Source: Phycisphaerales bacterium (GTDB lineage Bacteria > Planctomycetota > Phycisphaerae > Phycisphaerales > UBA1924). From it: DNA of 36,820 nt. The stretch spans positions 1 to 36,820 of the forward strand of contig JALHOJ010000043.1 of the NCBI GenBank assembly GCA_022843045.1, written 5' to 3'. Position 1 is the first letter of the stretch, and each line of letters opens with the position of its first letter. Shown one piece after another: positions 7,851 through 16,949 of the stretch. Both the position numbers and the translations under genes were made by a program. The notes beneath the pieces were generated by a model. The model was given only the letters and a program-made list of their open reading frames with translations. It searched no databases and was not told the DNA's origin.

Positions 7851-7908
7851 CAAAGAGCGGGGCAAGTCAAAGGTGATTTGGGCCACCCAAGGCTTGCCTC
7901 GCTCTTCG
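7851..7908 (-). terminator. Imperfect long stem-loop between the small membrane protein gene and guaB
   Basis: CAAAGAGCGGGGCAAG (7851-7866) pairs with CTTGCCTCGCTCTTCG (7893-7908), 14 of 16 positions including one G-T. The loop contains a further TTGGG/CCCAA stem. Weaker pairing continues outward (AGCGAAATAG against GTATCGCTGCT). It lies 26 nt after the stop of the 65-residue protein on the minus strand, so it probably ends that transcript. There is no clean U-tract. Its vocabulary resembles the palindrome at 3189-3259. Confidence 0.55.
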
Positions 7909-7934
7909 TTGTATCGCTGCTCTTTATGGTTGGC

Positions 7935-8132
7935 TTACTTGGCCAACTTGATGTTCTTGGGCTCCTGCAGCCCGAACGCGTTGCCGTCGGGACCCACCTT
8001 GCCCGCGAAGAAGAACATCACCGCACACGCCGCCGCGAGGCAGACGCATGAGACGATTGCCATTGCGGTGTAGACCGTGATACCCGAGGCCTTCTTGCGC
8101 GAGGCGGGCATCTGCATTCCGAACTGGGCCAT
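7935..8132 (-). CDS. Small single-pass membrane protein, unknown function
   Basis: 65 residues, not recognised. A short basic N-terminus (MAQFGMQMPASRKKAS) is followed by one hydrophobic helix with three Cys (about 18-44), then a polar tail GKVGPDGNAFGLQEPKNIK. ATG 8132 is chosen because AAAGGAG lies 8 nt upstream; a TTG two codons earlier would be too close to it. It lies 66 nt downstream of the coiled-coil membrane protein gene in the same orientation, so the two are probably one operon and may work together at the inner membrane. No function can be assigned. Confidence 0.7.
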   Translation of the reverse strand: MAQFGMQMPASRKKASGITVYTAMAIVSCVCLAAACAVMFFFAGKVGPDGNAFGLQEPKNIKLAK

Positions 8133-8198
8133 GATCAAACTCCTTTGAAGCCGCCCGCGTGAGTGCCGCGGGCGAGGTGGTAGTCCAATTCGAAACGG

Positions 8199-9056
8199 TT
8201 ACTGCACGCGGCTGACGATCAGGTCGCCGGCCTTGACTTCGTTGGAGAGGCCGAGGTTGTCGAAGGCTCCGACCGAGAAGCTCAGGTCGGCGTTGGTGAC
8301 GACGAGGTTGCCGACGAAGTTGTTGTCGCGGATCACGTAGAGCCGCATGTTCTTCGCGACCTTGTCGTTGGTGCCGACGTTGAGCTTGGCCATGAGCTTG
8401 CTGGTCGCGGCGTCGCGCTCGACGCTCTCGACGCGGCCCTGGATGATCGGGCCGGCGTAGGTGAAGGCACCACTGCTGCCGCTGACTGCGCCAGCGGCGA
8501 CGCGGCCGCCCTGGGCTTCGGTCTTGATGGCGGCGAGTTCTTCCTGGAGGGCGCGGTAGTTCTGGTCGAGGACTTCGCGCTGGCTTTCGAGGTCGCTGAT
8601 GCGGTCTTCGAGGTCCAAGCGCTGCTGGCGGAAGGCCAGTTCGCTGTTGCGGAGCTTCTCGACTTCCTCGCGGTAGTTGGTGAGCAAGGTCGCCTGGGTC
8701 TTGGCCACTTCGGCGAGCTCGTCGATCTTGGCCTGCGTGGTGGAACGCTCGGCGTTGGCCTTGTCGCGCTCGGCGATCAGGGTGCTGCGCTGGCCCTGCA
8801 GGTCGGTCAGCTGACCCTTGGTCTGCGAGAGTTCGTTCTGCATCGACGCGATGGTCTCATTGAGGCGCGTCACTGCGGAGCCATGCTGCGCCGCAGACGT
8901 CGCGTGCGAGGCTTCGACCATGCCCAGCTTCCCGCGCTGCTGTTCATAGTCACGACGAATGCGATCCGTGTTGGTCGCATACGCGATGGTGAGCGCCGAA
9001 AGGGCGATGCTGAGGACGGTGGCGATGACAACGAAGACTTTGGTCAGAAAGTGCAC
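8199..9056 (-). CDS. Membrane-anchored coiled-coil protein, unknown function
   Basis: 285 residues from GTG 9056. The start is supported by AGGAG 6 nt upstream and by the hydrophobic segment that begins at once (VFVVIATVLSIALSALTIAYA, about 7-27), an anchor or uncleaved signal. Residues 30-190 are a long Glu/Gln/Leu/Ala-rich coiled coil (for example LRNSELAFRQQRLDLEDRIS). After a Gly/Ser linker (about 200-215) the last 75 residues form a compact beta-rich domain (IIQGRVESVERDAAT, MRLYVIRDNNFVGNLVV, AGDLIVSRVQ). The topology is like periplasmic adaptor or cell-envelope scaffold proteins, but I recognise no named family. It is the first gene of a probable operon with the 65-residue membrane protein. 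Confidence 0.8.
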   Translation of the reverse strand: MHFLTKVFVVIATVLSIALSALTIAYATNTDRIRRDYEQQRGKLGMVEASHATSAAQHGSAVTRLNETIASMQNELSQTKGQLTDLQGQRSTLIAERDKANAERSTTQAKIDELAEVAKTQATLLTNYREEVEKLRNSELAFRQQRLDLEDRISDLESQREVLDQNYRALQEELAAIKTEAQGGRVAAGAVSGSSGAFTYAGPIIQGRVESVERDAATSKLMAKLNVGTNDKVAKNMRLYVIRDNNFVGNLVVTNADLSFSVGAFDNLGLSNEVKAGDLIVSRVQ

Positions 9057-9361
9057 GGCCTGCTCCTGAGTGGTACCACGGATTCCTGCACGCGTGTCGG
9101 GCGCCGGGCTCCCTCCCTCCCGGAAGTCGCCGCCAACGCCATCACCCGACCTTTCGCCATCATGGCCAAGGGATCGGGGGCTGTACATTACGCTATCCGC
9201 ACGCGGTTGGCATGGGGTTGCTTGGGGATTCTGTCGCGAGCGAGTTGGGGTGTTTGGCTGGTCATCCTAACAGACTCCTGCTGTGCCCACACTCGTCGAT
9301 TGACGACCATCCCCTACCCCCCACGCCCCCGGCCCATGCCGAGTTCTCGAAGGGCTGATGC
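9057..9361. other. Intergenic region upstream of the coiled-coil protein gene
   Basis: About 305 bases between two minus-strand genes. Apart from the AGGAG site serving the GTG at 9056, I see no gene, clear promoter hexamer pair or strong terminator. A pyrimidine-rich CCCC tract lies at 9311-9333. Confidence 0.4.
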
Positions 9362-11316
<1,955 letters not shown>

Positions 11317-11319
11317 ACC

Positions 11320-11367
11320 GTGGCATGGCCTTCCAGGCCATGAGTCCGACGGGCTTCCAGCCCGTCG
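11320..11367 (+). repeat. Double-hairpin intergenic repeat, copy 3 (best preserved)
   Basis: Hairpin 1: CATGGCC, loop TTCCA, GGCCATG. Hairpin 2: GACGGGC, loop TTCCA, GCCCGTC. Both stems are perfect. It lies 3 nt after the gap stop codon and before a separate U-tract terminator, so termination is not its only possible role. It has the same arrangement as copies 1, 2 and 4. Confidence 0.8.
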
Positions 11368-11390
11368 AATCCAATCCCAACCAACCATTC

Positions 11391-11419
11391 AAGGCCGCGA
11401 CGCTCGTCGCGGCCTTTTT
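11391..11419 (+). terminator. Rho-independent terminator of gap
   Basis: GGCCGCGAC (11393-11401), loop GCTC, GTCGCGGCC (11406-11414), followed by five T (11415-11419). The stem is perfect and G+C-rich with an immediate U-tract. The convergent amidase gene ends at 11419, so the T run touches its stop codon. Confidence 0.9.
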
Positions 11420-12348
11420 CACGCCGTCAAAAACCGCTTCGTGATATCCCCATACGCATCAATCCGGCGATCTCGCAGGAAAGGCCAGTGCGTCCGCGCG
11501 AACTCCACCTTGGCCAGGTCACAGTCCACGATGCACACTTCCTGTTCCTTGACGCTGGCCCGGTGCACTACCTGCCCGTTGGGCTGGCTCACGAAGCTCT
11601 GGCCCCAGAACTCCAGGCCGTCCTTGCTCACGGGCTTGCCGTCCAGGCCCATCACGCGCTCGTGGCCTACGCGGTTGGGGGCGCAGACGTAGCAGCCGTT
11701 TGCGACGGCGTGGGCGCGCATGGAGAGTTCCCAGCTGTCGTGCTGGGCGACGCCGTATTCGTTCTTTTCGCTGGGGTGCCAGCCGATTGCGGTGGGATAG
11801 AAGAGGATCTCGGCGCCTTGCATCGCGGTGAGGCGGGCGCCTTCGGGGAACCACTGGTCCCAGCAGATGAGGACGCCGATGGTCGCGTGGCGGGTCTTCC
11901 AGGCGCGGAGGCCCAGGTCGCCCGGCGTGAAGTAGAACTTCTCGTAGAAGAGCGGGTCGTCGGGGATGTGCATCTTGCGATACATGCCCATGAGCGAGCC
12001 GTCGGCGTCGAGCACCGCCGCGGTGTTGTGGTAAAGGCCGCTTGCTCGCTTTTCAAAGAGCGACGCGATGATCACCATGTTGTGCTTCTTGGCGACCTTT
12101 GACAGGGCGTCGGTGCTGGGCCCGGGGATGCTCTCGGCGTAGTTGAAGAAGCGATGGTCCTCGGCCTGGCAGAAGTACTGGCTGGTGAAGAGTTCCTGCG
12201 TGCAGAAGATCTTGGCGCCTTGCTTGCCGGCCGCCGCGGCGAGTTCGACTTGCTTGGCGCGGTTGACCTTGGGGTCTTCCTCCGCGGCGAACTGGGAGAA
12301 GCCGACGGGGATGATCGAGGACGATTGCTTGCTCACACGCTTTGCCAC
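11419..12348 (-). CDS. aguB: N-carbamoylputrescine amidase (nitrilase superfamily)
   Basis: 309 residues from GTG 12348, which has CAGGAG 6-7 nt upstream. The nitrilase triad is present: E52 in TQELF, K125 in YRKMHIPDD, C162 in LICWDQWFPE. The strings GAEILFYPTAIGWHPSEK and SFVSQPNGQVV match AguB, which hydrolyses N-carbamoylputrescine to putrescine, CO2 and ammonia after agmatine deiminase (AguA). AguA is often adjacent in other bacteria but is not here. Another carbon-nitrogen hydrolase substrate is possible but less likely given the close motif match. It is divergent from the antiporter gene, with 170 nt between starts. Confidence 0.9.
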   Translation of the reverse strand: MAKRVSKQSSSIIPVGFSQFAAEEDPKVNRAKQVELAAAAGKQGAKIFCTQELFTSQYFCQAEDHRFFNYAESIPGPSTDALSKVAKKHNMVIIASLFEKRASGLYHNTAAVLDADGSLMGMYRKMHIPDDPLFYEKFYFTPGDLGLRAWKTRHATIGVLICWDQWFPEGARLTAMQGAEILFYPTAIGWHPSEKNEYGVAQHDSWELSMRAHAVANGCYVCAPNRVGHERVMGLDGKPVSKDGLEFWGQSFVSQPNGQVVHRASVKEQEVCIVDCDLAKVEFARTHWPFLRDRRIDAYGDITKRFLTA

Positions 12349-12505
12349 GGGAAACTCCTGAGCCACAACGATAGCGAGGTTTCTCAAGATCAACGAGTCG
12401 ATACGCACGTGAAGGCGAAGGTCGCTCGCCCCGATCATTCCGCGCTATCGCCCTTCATCGCAATTTCGAGCGCGGTTGCTGGCGTCATTTTCATTTGGAG
12501 TTTCG

Positions 12506-12511
12506 TACGAT
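12506..12511 (+). promoter_or_regulatory. Predicted -10 box TACGAT for a leaderless antiporter mRNA
   Basis: TACGAT ends 7 nt before ATG 12519. No Shine-Dalgarno motif fits between box and start, and no matching -35 was found at 16-18 bp. Confidence 0.45.
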
Positions 12512-12518
12512 CCCGCGC

Positions 12519-14324
12519 ATGACGATCCTCGCAGCGCAGGCCACCACCCAGCAACCCCTCGTCCTCGTCCTCCTCCTGCTGCTGTGCGCCGCCGCGATCG
12601 TCATCGTCCTCTGCCGCTGGCGCAATGTGGAGCCCATCCCGGGCTACCTCATCGCTGGCGCGATCATCGGCCCACACGCCCTCGCCTTCATCAAGTCCGA
12701 AACCGCCGCCGGTTCCGTGACGGACCTCGCCACCGTCATCCTCCTCTTCACCATCGGCCTCCAGTTTGACGCCGCCAACTTCCGCCGCGGCGCGCTCAGC
12801 ATCGTCCTCATCTCGATTGTCTCCACGCTTCTCTACCTCGCCGCGTTCTGGGCCATTCTCCTCGCACTGGGCCTTGCCGCTCCGGTCGCCCTGGCTCTCG
12901 CAATGGCCGGATGCAGCGCATCCACCGCCATCACCCTGCGGATCCTCCAGCAACGCAGAGAACTGCACGAATCCCACGGCCGCGTCTCGATGGGCTTTAG
13001 CATCCTGGACGACCTCAGTGGCGTCATCATGCTCGCCTGCTTCCCTCTGATTGCTGGGTGGGCGGGCACCAGCATCAGTAGCGCCCCTTCAGACTGGTCT
13101 GCCAAGGTCTTCGCTGCCGCTCGCAGCATTGGCGGCGTCGCGCTGATGCTTGCCCTCGCCGCGGTCCTCCTGCCACGCCTCATGCAGCGCATTGCCGCCC
13201 TGCGCTCCCCCGAGACAATCCTCATCGTCTCCGCCGCCATCGCCCTTCTCTGCGGCGCATGGACCGCCACCCTGGGCTTCTCCGCCGAAATGGGCGCTTT
13301 TCTCGCCGGCGTCGTCCTGGCGGGCACGCCCCTTCGCTACCAAATCGTCGGCCAGCTCGGCTCCACCCGCGACCTGCTCATGGCCATCTTCTTCCTCTCC
13401 GTCGGCCTTGTCGTCGATCCCGCACTCGTCCTCTCCAACGCGCCCCTCGTCCTGGGCCTTGCCGCCGCCCTCATGGTCGTCAAGCTCTCCACCACCGCCC
13501 TGTGCTGCTGGGTCGCAGGGATGACCGCTCGCGGCTCGATCCTCACCGGCGTCTACAACATCAACGCCGGCGAGTTCACTTTTGTCCTGCTCGCCGCCGC
13601 GACTTCCCTTTCCATCATCTCCCAGCAACACGCCGCGCTCGCGATTGCCGCCGCCGCCATCACCCTCATCGCATCTCCGCTCATCGTCTCACCCGCCCAC
13701 GCCCTGGCCGCAAAGCTCTCCTCGGTCCCCCTGGCTCCCTGGGTCCGCTCCTCCGCCCTGCTCGATCCCGCCCCGTCGGCACCCGGCCCCGAATCACAGG
13801 CGTCCACGGATACTCACCCTTCGCCAACTGCCCCACCCGCCGCCCCCACGACCAAACCTCGCCACGTCATCATCGCGGGCTTTGGACCAGGCGGCCGCGC
13901 CATCGCTGATCGTCTCGAATCGCTCCACGTTCCCTATGTCGTCGTCGAGCTCAACGCATCCACCGTCACGCGACAAAACCGCGCCGGTCGCTCCACCGTC
14001 TTCGGCGACATCGCCAATCCCGACGTCCTCGAAGCCGCGGGCATTGATCGCGCCGACGCCGTCATCATCACGATTCCCGACGACGACGCCGCGCTCCGCG
14101 CCGTGCAGGCCGTCCGCACCGCTGCGCCAGACACGTTCATAGGCGTCCGCACCCAGTTTCTCTCGGGCAAGATGCGGGCTCTCTCCCTGGGCGCGTCCGA
14201 AGTCGTCGTGGCCGAGGTCGCCGTCGCTGCGGCCATGGACACCACGATGTTCGCCGCCCTCTCCGCCCACCTCTGCTCGCGACCCACGCGCCCAGCCACG
14301 ACCACCAACGACACAGTCAGTTGA
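12519..14324 (+). CDS. Kef-type cation:proton antiporter with C-terminal RCK/TrkA-N domain
   Basis: 601 residues. The N-terminal half is a CPA2 exchanger with about 12 hydrophobic helices: IPGYLIAGAIIGPHAL near 44-60, LLFTIGLQFD, GCSASTAITLRIL and SILDDLSGVIMLA (the Asp pair in the transport core), FSAEMGAFLAGVVLAGTPLR. A Pro/Ser/Thr-rich linker spans about 415-445. The C-terminal TrkA-N domain begins at HVIIAGFGPGGRAIADRL (about 448) with a nucleotide-binding GxGxxG and continues through VFGDIANPDVL. Such proteins exchange K+ or Na+ for protons under nucleotide or redox control at the inner membrane. No KefF/KefG partner is adjacent. The start could extend to TTG 12495, but ATG 12519 fits the TACGAT box. 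Confidence 0.9.
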   Translation: MTILAAQATTQQPLVLVLLLLLCAAAIVIVLCRWRNVEPIPGYLIAGAIIGPHALAFIKSETAAGSVTDLATVILLFTIGLQFDAANFRRGALSIVLISIVSTLLYLAAFWAILLALGLAAPVALALAMAGCSASTAITLRILQQRRELHESHGRVSMGFSILDDLSGVIMLACFPLIAGWAGTSISSAPSDWSAKVFAAARSIGGVALMLALAAVLLPRLMQRIAALRSPETILIVSAAIALLCGAWTATLGFSAEMGAFLAGVVLAGTPLRYQIVGQLGSTRDLLMAIFFLSVGLVVDPALVLSNAPLVLGLAAALMVVKLSTTALCCWVAGMTARGSILTGVYNINAGEFTFVLLAAATSLSIISQQHAALAIAAAAITLIASPLIVSPAHALAAKLSSVPLAPWVRSSALLDPAPSAPGPESQASTDTHPSPTAPPAAPTTKPRHVIIAGFGPGGRAIADRLESLHVPYVVVELNASTVTRQNRAGRSTVFGDIANPDVLEAAGIDRADAVIITIPDDDAALRAVQAVRTAAPDTFIGVRTQFLSGKMRALSLGASEVVVAEVAVAAAMDTTMFAALSAHLCSRPTRPATTTNDTVS

Positions 14325-14778
14325 GCCACACCGGGCTTGCATGGTCCTCCTTCGTGCGCGCTTCCACTCGATGTACCTCCCGCGTGCGCGCCTTCCCTGC
14401 CTCTTCACCCCTTCCCCCTTGCAAATTCCCCTGCCACCCGTCATACTGCCTGAGTCTGGGCCAGCCAGCCCAGGTCGACGATCTCGCACGGTCCTTTCAC
14501 GGCGAGCGCACGAGGAGAGCGGGTTTCAAAGGCGGTCGCTCCGCCCCGAACTACCCATCGATCCGTGCGCAAGCCCAGGCGGCCCCGTGCGTCCCATCGT
14601 CTCCCTGAGTTGGCAAACCCGGACACGGTCGAGATGGCGCGCCGCGGACGCGAACTGCGATTGGGACACCATCCCAATCGCCAACTCCGCAGCGTGGGAG
14701 TGGCCGATGGCTCCGTCAGGCGTGAACTCAATCGCTGCCTGTCCATCCCGCCCGTCAGATCCGCGTGAAGCCCGAGGA

Positions 14779-14803
14779 GGGCTGGCGAGCTTCTCGCCAG
14801 CCC
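14779..14803. repeat. Isolated perfect hairpin
   Basis: An 11-bp perfect stem, GGGCTGGCGAG/CTCGCCAGCCC, with loop CTT. It resembles the single hairpins of the double-hairpin repeat family but lacks the second module and the joining sequence. No U-tract follows on either strand. Confidence 0.6.
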
Positions 14804-14888
14804 GCGCCGCCTCTTTCCGCGGACCCTGAAAGCCAACTCGCGAAACCAGCCGCCGCACCCACGGCCACGCTGTCTCGTGCGCACCGCA

Positions 14889-14922
14889 AGAAAAAACGCC
14901 GCGATCTTTCGATCGCGGCGTT
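14889..14922 (-). terminator. Rho-independent terminator of the DUF11 lipoprotein gene
   Basis: On the minus strand a 12-bp perfect stem (AACGCCGCGATC, loop GAAA, GATCGCGGCGTT; 14922-14895) runs directly into a T run (reading 14894-14889). It starts 35 nt after the stop codon. Confidence 0.92.
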
Positions 14923-14956
14923 CAAGGTTGCAAACTCTCAGATCAGCGGTCGAGGA

Positions 14957-16615
14957 TTAGTCGACGTAGTTGACCTGCTCGTCGCTGCGGACGGCGCGGG
15001 TCTGATCACTGTTGGTCGCGGCCTGCAGGATCAGGTCGCCGGGCTTCGTGCCGCGGTAGACGATGTTGAAGGTCGCGCGCTGACCGACGGCGAGGGTGCC
15101 GAGGTTGATGGTCTGCGTGCCACCAGCGTTGGTTGCCCCACCAGCAGCGGTGGTGCTGACGAACTCGAGGCCGGCTTCAGGCGTGAAGACAACCTTGACG
15201 TTGGTCAGGTTGATCTGGCCCTGGTTGACGGCGGTGTAGGTGAAGGTGTGGGGCTGGCCGACGTTGACCACGCCGTCGGTATCCTCAAGGCCCGTGCCGA
15301 TGTCGGGCACGCCAGCGAGGGTGACGGTGCAGCTGTCAGAGACAGCGTTCGCGCAGGTCGCGCTGGCGCTGGCGGTGTTCTGCAGGGCGCCCTGGTTGCC
15401 ACCGGTGAAGGTGACGCTCATGGTGCGGCTCTGGCCGGGGTTGAGGTTGCCCACGTTCCAGACCACGTCGGTGCCGCTGACCGCGCCGCCTTCGGTGGCG
15501 CTGACGAAGCGGGTGCCGGCGGGGATCGCGTCGCGGACGACCGTGTTGGTCGCCACGGCGGAGCCCGTGTTGGTGACAACGATGTCAAACTTCATGTTCT
15601 GGCCGATGCGGAGGCGATCGGGGCACTTCTTGTCGATGGTCAGGACGGCCTGCTTGATGACCGTGCTGGTCGTGTTGCTGGTCGCGGTCAGGCCACCCTG
15701 AGCGGTCGCGGTCGCGGTGTTGGCGAACGTGCCGGTCTTGTCGGCCTGGACGTTGAACTTGACTTCACGGCTCTGGCCGCTGGCGAGGTCGCCCACGTTG
15801 AAGTTGGGGGCAGCGCCGACGACCTTGAGGCCGGCGGGCAGCGGGTCGGCGAGGGTGACGCCGCGGGCGGTGCCCGTGCCGTTGTTGGTGACCGTCAGAG
15901 TGACGGGCCAAACGTCGCAGGGGGTGCCTTCGGCGGGGGCGGTCTTGGTGAGCTTGAGGGCGGGGGCGACGACGTTGACGGTCATGCAGACCGGCACGGA
16001 GTAGCTACCGCTGCCGCAGGTGCTGTAGGAGCCGGACTGGGCGAAGCTGCCCTTGATGGTGATGGTCTTGGACTCGCCAGCGTTGAGGCTGCCGAGGTTC
16101 CAGGACCAGTTGTTGCCCGCGGTGCCCGGCTGGGGCGAGGCGCTGGCGATGTTGAAGCCGTTGATCTTGCCGTCTTCGACGACGACGTTGTCGATCTTGC
16201 TGCCACAGATGTTGGTGGCGCGGATGACGTAGTCAACCGGGACGCCCGCGGCGGTTTCGCCCGCGACCATTTTCTCGATCATGAGGCAGGAGCTGGCGCG
16301 GTTCCCCGTGGGGTAGTACGCGACGCTCGCGCCCGTCACGGGAGCGGCGGCGGGAGCAGCAGCGGGAGCAGCCGCGGCCTTGGGGGCCGGGGCGGGTTCA
16401 GCGGCGGGGGCGGCCTTCGGAGCGCTGTGGGCGCTGGCGGGGGTGCCCGCGTGCCAGTTGCCACCACCGCGGTTGGAACCGGCGAGGGGGGCGCTGCCTT
16501 CGGCGATGGGAGCCGTCACGCCCGTGGGCTTGCTCTGGCTCTCACAACCGACGATGCCACCAGCAACCACGGGGAGAACAAGCAACAGACCAGCCACATT
16601 CTTCGAGCGAAGCAT
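14957..16615 (-). CDS. DUF11-repeat lipoprotein, OmcB-like envelope protein
   Basis: 552 residues. A lipoprotein signal (basic start, hydrophobic core LLLVLPVVAGGIV, lipobox ending at C24) predicts lipid anchoring. Residues about 60-95 are an Ala/Pro-rich spacer. The rest is a series of DUF11-like Ig-fold repeats, each with a YxV/TNxG strand and an end like VVWNVGNLNPGQSRTM; at least four can be seen (about 115-215, 220-320, 325-425, 435-545). Paired Cys occur in the repeats (ATNICGS, GTPCDVWP, KKCPDRL, DSCTVTL), as in the Cys-rich OmcB proteins of chlamydiae. A structural role at the envelope is inferred. AAAGGAT precedes ATG 16615, and a TTGCCA/TAGACT promoter and a strong terminator frame it as a single-gene unit. 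Confidence 0.88.
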   Translation of the reverse strand: MLRSKNVAGLLLVLPVVAGGIVGCESQSKPTGVTAPIAEGSAPLAGSNRGGGNWHAGTPASAHSAPKAAPAAEPAPAPKAAAAPAAAPAAAPVTGASVAYYPTGNRASSCLMIEKMVAGETAAGVPVDYVIRATNICGSKIDNVVVEDGKINGFNIASASPQPGTAGNNWSWNLGSLNAGESKTITIKGSFAQSGSYSTCGSGSYSVPVCMTVNVVAPALKLTKTAPAEGTPCDVWPVTLTVTNNGTGTARGVTLADPLPAGLKVVGAAPNFNVGDLASGQSREVKFNVQADKTGTFANTATATAQGGLTATSNTTSTVIKQAVLTIDKKCPDRLRIGQNMKFDIVVTNTGSAVATNTVVRDAIPAGTRFVSATEGGAVSGTDVVWNVGNLNPGQSRTMSVTFTGGNQGALQNTASASATCANAVSDSCTVTLAGVPDIGTGLEDTDGVVNVGQPHTFTYTAVNQGQINLTNVKVVFTPEAGLEFVSTTAAGGATNAGGTQTINLGTLAVGQRATFNIVYRGTKPGDLILQAATNSDQTRAVRSDEQVNYVD

Positions 16616-16949
16616 TCAAGATCCTTTCTCTTCGGCGACCCCACAACCCCTCTACCACGAGGAACGGGGGTGCCCATTTCTTCAGGGAACGATGTCAGTC
16701 TAGTGTGTAGACGGGGTATTGGCAAGAGCAATCACACGCTCTGCACGAATGGGTTACGTGTATTCGTGACTTTTTCTACTACCCATGTTGTCACAGACGT
16801 TTGCACGGCGTCAGAGCGTGCAGAACGTGCGCGAAAGACATGCGATCCTGACCTTTCGCCACAGTTTCTGAGTGCGGATCTGGTACGATGCTCCCTCGCG
16901 CACACCGCAGACACAGTTGCGTTCAGACACCCCACATTGGTACCGCGCC
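16616..16949. other. Divergent promoter region between the DUF11 lipoprotein and HerA-like ATPase genes
   Basis: 334 bases without a gene and noticeably lower in G+C than its surroundings around 16690-16800. It holds the minus-strand promoter at 16697-16725. On the plus strand, TACGAT at 16884-16889 may be the -10 of the ATPase gene, which would give a leader of about 50 nt. Confidence 0.55.
16697..16725 (-). promoter_or_regulatory. Sigma70-type promoter of the DUF11 lipoprotein gene
   Basis: Minus strand: TTGCCA (16725-16720), a 17-bp spacer, and TAGACT (16702-16697). Transcription would start near 16690, giving a leader of about 75 nt with an AAAGGAT ribosome-binding site. This is the best two-hexamer promoter I found in the window. 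Confidence 0.7.

Larger units (their letters stand above)
14325..14956. other. Long intergenic region between convergent genes
   Basis: About 630 bases. I see no gene with a recognisable protein family. A frame at 14565-14768 encodes an ADGSVRREL string that faintly recalls the H-X-DG end of planctomycete prepilins, but nothing supports the rest of it. A perfect hairpin (GGGCTGGCGAG, loop CTT, CTCGCCAGCCC) lies at 14779-14803, and the terminator of the minus-strand lipoprotein gene lies at 14889-14922. Confidence 0.5.

Noticed and set aside
12435-12977. 180-codon minus-strand frame opposite the antiporter
   Set aside because: Asp/Glu/Gly-rich antisense by-product of a Pro/Leu/Ser codon-rich membrane protein gene.
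14565-14768. Plus-strand frame with an ADGSVRREL string resembling the C-terminal motif of planctomycete prepilins
   Set aside because: No prepilin leader or other family sequence accompanies it, and the spacing to the nearest His is wrong for the H-X9-DG motif; chance is likely.
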